Made by a program: the position numbers and the translations under genes. 9,584 bases of DNA from an uncultured Coriobacteriales bacterium. GTDB lineage: Bacteria; Actinomycetota; Coriobacteriia; Coriobacteriales; UMGS124. The stretch spans positions 1 to 9,584 of the forward strand of contig CAKUKJ010000063.1 in NCBI GenBank assembly GCA_934662525.1, given 5' to 3'. Below are positions 5,480-9,584 of this stretch, one piece after another (within the stretch, counting starts at the first letter, position 1; each line of letters opens with the position of its first letter). Under the pieces are notes generated by a model that was not told the origin of the DNA, searched no databases, and saw only the letters and a list, made by a program, of their open reading frames with translations.

Positions 5480-7261
5480 TTACTTCGCAGGAGCTTCCTC
5501 GGCAGGCTTGTCGCCCTCGGCGGGAGCTGCGCCATCGGCGGCAGCGGCATCGCCCTCGGCAGGCGCGTCTCCCTCAGCGGGCTTGTCACCGCCTTCGAAG
5601 GCGTCGCCGAGCGCGGCCTCGCCGCCCTTGGCAGCGTCGCCGCCGCCAGGGCCACCGGCCTGGTCCTGCAGGCTCACATCGCCCATCCAGTCGTCGGCAA
5701 CGGTGCCGCCCAGGATGTTCTCAACGATGTAGCGGGCAGCCTTGGAGCCGGCCCACATGCCCACGGTCTGGCAGGTGCCGCCGCCGTAGACCTCTCCATC
5801 CCAGCCGCTCGTGCACACGCCGGCTGCGAACAGGCCGTCGATGACCTTGCCGCGCGCATCGCACACCTGGGCGTTGCGGTCGATGCGGATGCCACCGCAG
5901 GTGTTCAGCATGCCCGAGCAGCACTGGAACGCGTAGAACGGGCCGGTTTCGCAGGGCCACAGGTAATCGGCGCCCTTGCCGTACTCCTCGTCGGTGCCGG
6001 AGGAGCAGAAGCCGTTGTAGCGCTCGATCTCGGCCAGGAAGTCATCCTTGGAGAAGGTCGTGACCTTCTCGGCCAGCTTGTCGGCCAGCTCGTCGAGCGT
6101 GTCGGCGGAGATGATGTAGTCCTTGTCGGCGTTGTCCTCAATCTCGGAGGTCAGGTCGATCTCGCTGCCCACGCACGCATCGGCGAATCCCGAGTAGTGG
6201 CGGCTGCAGCCGCCGGCCTCGTACTTCTCCTTCATAGAGGTGTCCATGATGGAGAAGACGTAGCCCTGGCTCTCGATGAGCTTGCCCGACTGCGAGGTAC
6301 CCAGGGAGCCTCCGGCCGACTCGTCGCAGAAGCGGATGCCGTACTCGTTGATGAACAGGTCGGAGTACTGCATGGAGGCAGCCACGCCCAGAGGCGAGCT
6401 GTAGGCGAGTGACTCGTCGCCGTTGCCCACGTTGTTGAACAGCGACGCCACCGTCAGGTGGTTGGCGCGGCCGTGCGCCGTCTGCTCGGCCATGAGCTGG
6501 CCGTCGCCGTCCTGGCCCTCGCCCCAGCCGATGATCTTGTCCATGTCCTGGCTGGAGTACTGGGCGAGCAGCTCCTTGTTGGTGGACATGCCGCCCGTGG
6601 CGAGCACGACGGCCTTGGCGTTGAGCTGCGTCACGTCGCCGTTCTCGTCCACATACTGCACGCCGGTCACCGTGTAGGGGTCGGCGAGCACGAGGGCGAA
6701 GGCGCGGGCGTTCGTGCGGATGTCGACGCCCTCGTCCTGTGCGATGGGGGTCAGGGTGTTGATGGCGGAGGTGCCGTTGCCGCCCTCATAGAATGTGACG
6801 CCGGCCTGGTACCAGCCGCAGCCGTGCTTGCCAAACAGCCAGTCGGCGTTGGAGCCGGCCTCCTTCAGGCGCTCATAGTGCAGGATGGAGTTGGCGATGA
6901 AGTTGGTGTTGGAGGCGGACTGGTAGCCGGCCAGGCGAGCCGCGTCATCGTCCTGGTTCTTCTGCGGGCCGTTGCACTCGGCGTAGTTGGTGGAGCCGCC
7001 CAGCGTCGCGTTCTTCTCAAGCATGATGACGGTGGCGTCGGGAGCCTGCTCCTTGGCGATCATCGAGGCAAAGAAGCCGCCGATGCCCGAACCCACGACG
7101 ACAATGTCAGCGTCCTCGGTGTTGGCGGGGGAGTCGACCGGCGTGCCCACCGTGATGCCGTCTGCGGCGGCCTCGTCGGCCATGGCGAGCGCCGGCATCG
7201 CGGCGGCGGCACCAGCGGCGGCAGCCACGCCGAAGAACGAGCGACGAGTCATTTCAGCCAT
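5480..7261 (-). CDS. Tat-exported FAD-dependent oxidoreductase (fumarate-reductase flavoprotein class)
   Basis: This 593-residue protein starts at ATG 7261, with AGGAG seven bases upstream. Residues 1-28 are a twin-arginine signal (TRRSFFG, hydrophobic Ala-rich core, likely cut after ALAMA). Residues 52-82 are an ADP-binding fold (DIVVVGSGIGG, then E82), with ATGG at 221-224, DGDGQLMAE at 251-259 and a C-terminal FAD segment at 476-512. This places it in FAD_binding_2 (PF00890), whose exported members reduce small organic acceptors in anaerobic respiration. The NEYGIRFCDES segment (305-315) matches the family's 'RF-x-x-E' region, but no arginine follows where flavocytochrome c fumarate reductases carry their acid catalyst. 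The usual 'N-R-L-GG' motif is replaced by GEVYGGGTCQTVG. Fumarate is therefore unlikely and the substrate is unknown. It has no haem motif or FMN-binding domain, so electrons must come from a partner. Residues 530-593 form a Gly/Pro/Glu/Asp/Ala tail. Confidence 0.88.
   Translation of the reverse strand: MAEMTRRSFFGVAAAAGAAAAMPALAMADEAAADGITVGTPVDSPANTEDADIVVVGSGIGGFFASMIAKEQAPDATVIMLEKNATLGGSTNYAECNGPQKNQDDDAARLAGYQSASNTNFIANSILHYERLKEAGSNADWLFGKHGCGWYQAGVTFYEGGNGTSAINTLTPIAQDEGVDIRTNARAFALVLADPYTVTGVQYVDENGDVTQLNAKAVVLATGGMSTNKELLAQYSSQDMDKIIGWGEGQDGDGQLMAEQTAHGRANHLTVASLFNNVGNGDESLAYSSPLGVAASMQYSDLFINEYGIRFCDESAGGSLGTSQSGKLIESQGYVFSIMDTSMKEKYEAGGCSRHYSGFADACVGSEIDLTSEIEDNADKDYIISADTLDELADKLAEKVTTFSKDDFLAEIERYNGFCSSGTDEEYGKGADYLWPCETGPFYAFQCCSGMLNTCGGIRIDRNAQVCDARGKVIDGLFAAGVCTSGWDGEVYGGGTCQTVGMWAGSKAARYIVENILGGTVADDWMGDVSLQDQAGGPGGGDAAKGGEAALGDAFEGGDKPAEGDAPAEGDAAAADGAAPAEGDKPAEEAPAK
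5483..5593 (-). repeat. Coding repeat: PAEGD-type tail of the oxidoreductase
   Basis: Residues 557-593 contain recurring GDKPAEGDAPAEGD / APAEGDKPAEE units, seen in DNA as repeated CCCTCGGC-(A/G)GG-like blocks. The tail comes after the last FAD-binding segment and is not part of the usual fold. It looks like a flexible spacer or wall-associated extension. Confidence 0.75.
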
Positions 7262-7392
7262 ACGTGTGCTCCTATCTCTTTTGGCGCGCCGGGCCCTTAA
7301 ATCCGGTCGCGCTCAGGTACACAACAGGGCGAAATATGGCACACGCTGCGCCCCACAAGATAATCCCCAAACGGGTGATTCATACAAACATC

Positions 7393-7421
7393 CTGGTAAA
7401 TCGTAATAAAAAAGTTGTCAA
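7393..7421 (-). promoter_or_regulatory. Candidate promoter of the FAD oxidoreductase
   Basis: On the minus strand a perfect TTGACA (7421-7416) lies in an AT-rich patch. At 17 bases the -10 is a weak TACCAG (7398-7393). The transcript would have a leader of about 125 bases. Confidence 0.35.
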
Positions 7422-7502
7422 GCAAAACAATGGATTAAACCGGGAACCGGCAAGATAGAAACTTGTCCAACTCACCAACCATGGAACGCATTTCTAACCC
7501 CA

Positions 7503-7564
7503 TTGGTGCGAACATTCCATCATGGTTTGCACACAACCCTGAATGCGCTCGGATTTCGCACCAA
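7503..7564. promoter_or_regulatory. Widely spaced 10-bp inverted repeat in the divergent region
   Basis: TTGGTGCGAA (7503-7512) and TTCGCACCAA (7555-7564) are exact reverse complements, 52 bases apart centre to centre, about five helical turns. They lie between the oxidoreductase and the secreted-protein gene and could be paired regulator sites or the base of an RNA stem. The 7262-7704 gap (443 bp) otherwise holds a small hairpin, GCGAGG-CAAC-CCTCGC (7612-7627), and a spaced pair ATGCGCAC (7630-7637) / GTGCGCAT (7668-7675). No convincing gene was seen in it. Confidence 0.45.
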
Positions 7565-7704
7565 AGTGGCGATTGTGGCCCCAGCCTCACACGTCCTAGA
7601 GTCGCAGTCGTGCGAGGCAACCCTCGCGTATGCGCACCGCACGCGGCCCCGAGGGTCGCAGCAGACCGTGCGCATGGAAACCGTTCGAGAACTAGGGGTA
7701 AGAC

Positions 7705-9584
7705 ATGATCAAGAACTTGACCCGTCGCTCGTTCGTTGTTGGCGCGTCGCTCACCGCGTGCGCACTGGCCGCCGGCACGGCCTTGGCCGACGCACCGGCT
7801 GAAGGAGGCGCCCCTGCAGACGGCGCCGGCGAGGGCGGCGCTCCCGGCGCAGGCGGCCCTGGCGGCGGCATGGGCTCCTCCGAGCCCGTCGACCTCACCG
7901 GCATGCTCGCCCTCAAGCAGTACGTCTTTGTCGCCGACCAGGGCGAGGTCGAAGACGGCAAGGTGAGCTGCGAGTGCTTCGGCGCCTATGGCGAGGGCGA
8001 TGGCGTGCGCTTTGCCCCGACCGCGTTTGACGGCGCGATCGACGTCTACCTCGATGCCGACAAGGCCGAAGCGGCCGAGGGCGTGACCGCGTCAGTCGCC
8101 GATGGCACCTTCACTCTGGACGGCGTGGACACCGAGGGCAACATCGCCTACTACCTCAGCACCGGCGACGACGCCTACACCACCGTCATATATGTTGTGA
8201 ACGACACCTACGCCACCGACGCCACGCTCACCCTGGCCGACGGCACGAGCCTCGAGGTCAGCAAGTACGCGCCCAACATGGCCCAGGGCGACTACACGGC
8301 CACCGTGGACGCGGCCAACCAGGCCGGCGCTGTGTTCATCGGCGGCAACCGCATGATTCGCACGGCAGCCGACTACGGCATCGAGGGCGACGACGCGGCC
8401 GCCGTCGACTGGTTCCTCGCCAGCGGTGTCACCAACGCCGGCGACACCATGACCGAGTTCGGCGAGAAAATGTACGGCTTCGAGTACGCCGTGGCAATCT
8501 ACCGTCTGTTCCAGATCGTGTGCGACCAGGTGACCTTCGCCAAGGGCTACGAGGACGCCACCGACTTCTCCGGCGCCATGTTCTCCAACGACCCCTACTC
8601 CGACTCCGTGAGCGCAACGCTGCAGGTGGGCGTGTGGAACGGCATCTACACGAAGATGACCGATCAGAAGGACTCCGGCGCCACGGGCGACTATCAGGGC
8701 TTCTACCTGCTCACCAACATCGATGACGACACGCGCATGCTCGGCACGGGCGCCCAGGTCACCGGCAAGTTCGCCCGCGTGGGCCTGTACAACGCGCTGC
8801 AGTCCAACTGGACGATGAAGAACGACGACGGCGCCAAGGCGGCCGAGGAGCTCGCCAAGGCTGCGGCCGACTACGACGGCGGCGAGGTGACGGCGCCCGA
8901 CGACTACACCAACGAGGCCAAGGTGGCCGCCGTCGCAACCGTGCTCGAGGGCGCCGACGACAAGGGCGCCGCAGCCGTCGAGACCATGGGCGACGTCATG
9001 GGCAAGGTCGACTGCATCAAGCTGCTCTACACGGTGAGCGGCTTCCTCAAGTCTCGCACCGCGCCCGACACCGCCTGGGCCGAGCAAGTGGGCTCTGCGA
9101 CTTCCGACATCAGCCAGTTCTTCGGCCCCGACTACGGAGACACGACCGTCATGAGCGGCGAGGTGGGCGAGGTGCCCGCCTCCCTCGTGTCCGAGAAGAA
9201 CGCGGCGCTGCTCGTCGATGACATCGCGGGCACGCTTGAAATCACCGACAACACCATCTCGCTCAACGGCAACGCCGACGACGCGGCCAACGTCATCGTC
9301 ACCTCGACCGACCCCAACACCGCCCGCGACGGCGCCGAGGCGGCCACGGATGGCGACGGCCTTGTGTACAACGCTTCGGCCCGCAACGCCTTCTACCGCT
9401 ATGGCATAGGATCGGCCATGCCCGTATGGGGCAAGGACTCCCATGTCAAGCTCGCCAGCACCGACGGCCGCCTTGTGGTCGACGGCGAGGCAACGGGCTC
9501 GGCATACCCGGCCGGCACCATGGCGGGCGCGGTGTACTGCGGCTTCGGCGCAAGCGTGAGCGTGGCCAACGCGGTGGCCTACTC
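7705..9584 (+). CDS. Large Tat-exported protein of unknown function (3' end outside window)
   Basis: The frame stays open from ATG 7705 to the window end, giving at least 626 residues. An in-frame TAA at 7699-7701 fixes this ATG as the first candidate, and AGGGG lies six bases upstream. Residues 1-32 are a twin-arginine signal (NLTRRSFVVG) ending in ALA before DAPAEG, a signal peptidase I site. An alternative lipobox-like LTAC at 16-19 is less likely because the hydrophobic stretch before it is short. A Gly/Ala/Pro/Glu linker (about 33-60) follows. The rest is Asp-, Ala- and Gly-rich, with stretches resembling beta-strand repeats near both ends of the visible part (for example residues ~105-180 and ~505-626) and a more helical middle. 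No CxxCH haem site, FAD motif or LPXTG-type anchor is visible. I do not recognise the family. It is divergent from the FAD oxidoreductase, so it may be a surface partner or co-regulated exported protein (inference). Confidence 0.8.
   Translation, partial: MIKNLTRRSFVVGASLTACALAAGTALADAPAEGGAPADGAGEGGAPGAGGPGGGMGSSEPVDLTGMLALKQYVFVADQGEVEDGKVSCECFGAYGEGDGVRFAPTAFDGAIDVYLDADKAEAAEGVTASVADGTFTLDGVDTEGNIAYYLSTGDDAYTTVIYVVNDTYATDATLTLADGTSLEVSKYAPNMAQGDYTATVDAANQAGAVFIGGNRMIRTAADYGIEGDDAAAVDWFLASGVTNAGDTMTEFGEKMYGFEYAVAIYRLFQIVCDQVTFAKGYEDATDFSGAMFSNDPYSDSVSATLQVGVWNGIYTKMTDQKDSGATGDYQGFYLLTNIDDDTRMLGTGAQVTGKFARVGLYNALQSNWTMKNDDGAKAAEELAKAAADYDGGEVTAPDDYTNEAKVAAVATVLEGADDKGAAAVETMGDVMGKVDCIKLLYTVSGFLKSRTAPDTAWAEQVGSATSDISQFFGPDYGDTTVMSGEVGEVPASLVSEKNAALLVDDIAGTLEITDNTISLNGNADDAANVIVTSTDPNTARDGAEAATDGDGLVYNASARNAFYRYGIGSAMPVWGKDSHVKLASTDGRLVVDGEATGSAYPAGTMAGAVYCGFGASVSVANAVAY

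Noticed and set aside
6458..7300. 280-codon open frame on the plus strand
   Set aside because: Antisense shadow of the FAD oxidoreductase, with the same Val/Gly/Ala-rich composition and no recognisable domain.
7435..7802. Short open frames in the divergent intergenic region
   Set aside because: No good ribosome-binding sites, they overlap each other in several frames, and one runs into the real Tat-protein gene out of frame.
8092..9444. 450-codon open frame on the minus strand
   Set aside because: It lies wholly antisense to the Tat-exported protein. Its Val/Gly/His-rich composition is what GC-biased third positions produce in the opposite strand.

Overview
The window is a high-GC segment that looks like an actinobacterial gut anaerobe of the Coriobacteriia, most likely the Eggerthellaceae. 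This is inferred from a polytopic membrane protein ending in a LuxR helix-turn-helix and from a Tat-exported FAD-dependent oxidoreductase of the fumarate-reductase flavoprotein class, two families that are strongly expanded there. No rRNA or tRNA gene was seen and no database search was possible, so the taxonomic call is inference.

Layout. Positions 2-1246 (+) hold the 3' part of the membrane LuxR-type regulator, closed by a strong hairpin terminator (1403-1443). Next comes a short coding remnant (1458-1592, +) resembling the C-terminus of a DUF234-type AAA ATPase. A two-gene minus-strand block follows. The upstream gene is a Schlafen/AlbA_2 - HATPase_c_4 - winged-helix protein (2462-3910). 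The downstream gene is a helix-turn-helix protein with an unrecognised C-terminal domain (1608-2225). The gap between them carries almost three copies of a GC-rich 31-bp tandem repeat with internal dyads. Divergent from the AlbA gene is an Mrr-type restriction endonuclease (4129-5100, +), whose probable -10 box sits inside a 17-bp inverted repeat. Downstream of mrr is a gene-free 196-bp element bounded by 33-bp imperfect inverted repeats (5136-5331), then a long hairpin (5397-5446).

The right half is high-GC again. It holds a minus-strand Tat-secreted FAD oxidoreductase with a repetitive Pro/Ala/Glu/Gly/Asp-rich C-terminal tail (5480-7261). A 443-bp divergent regulatory region separates it from a large Tat-exported protein of unknown function (7705 to the window end, incomplete). 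The secreted protein begins, just after its signal peptide, with the same kind of low-complexity linker.

Interpretation. About 3.8 kb in the middle (roughly 1450-5350) looks like a small acquired defence-type island. Rows sampled from the nuclease and AlbA genes are about 53-57% GC, against about 70% for a row of the oxidoreductase gene. The island lies between a regulator and an exported redox protein. The candidate novel points are the AlbA/Mrr divergent pair with its HTH gene and 31-bp repeat array, the 196-bp inverted-repeat element, and the FAD oxidoreductase/secreted-protein pair sharing matching linkers. All three remain hypotheses.
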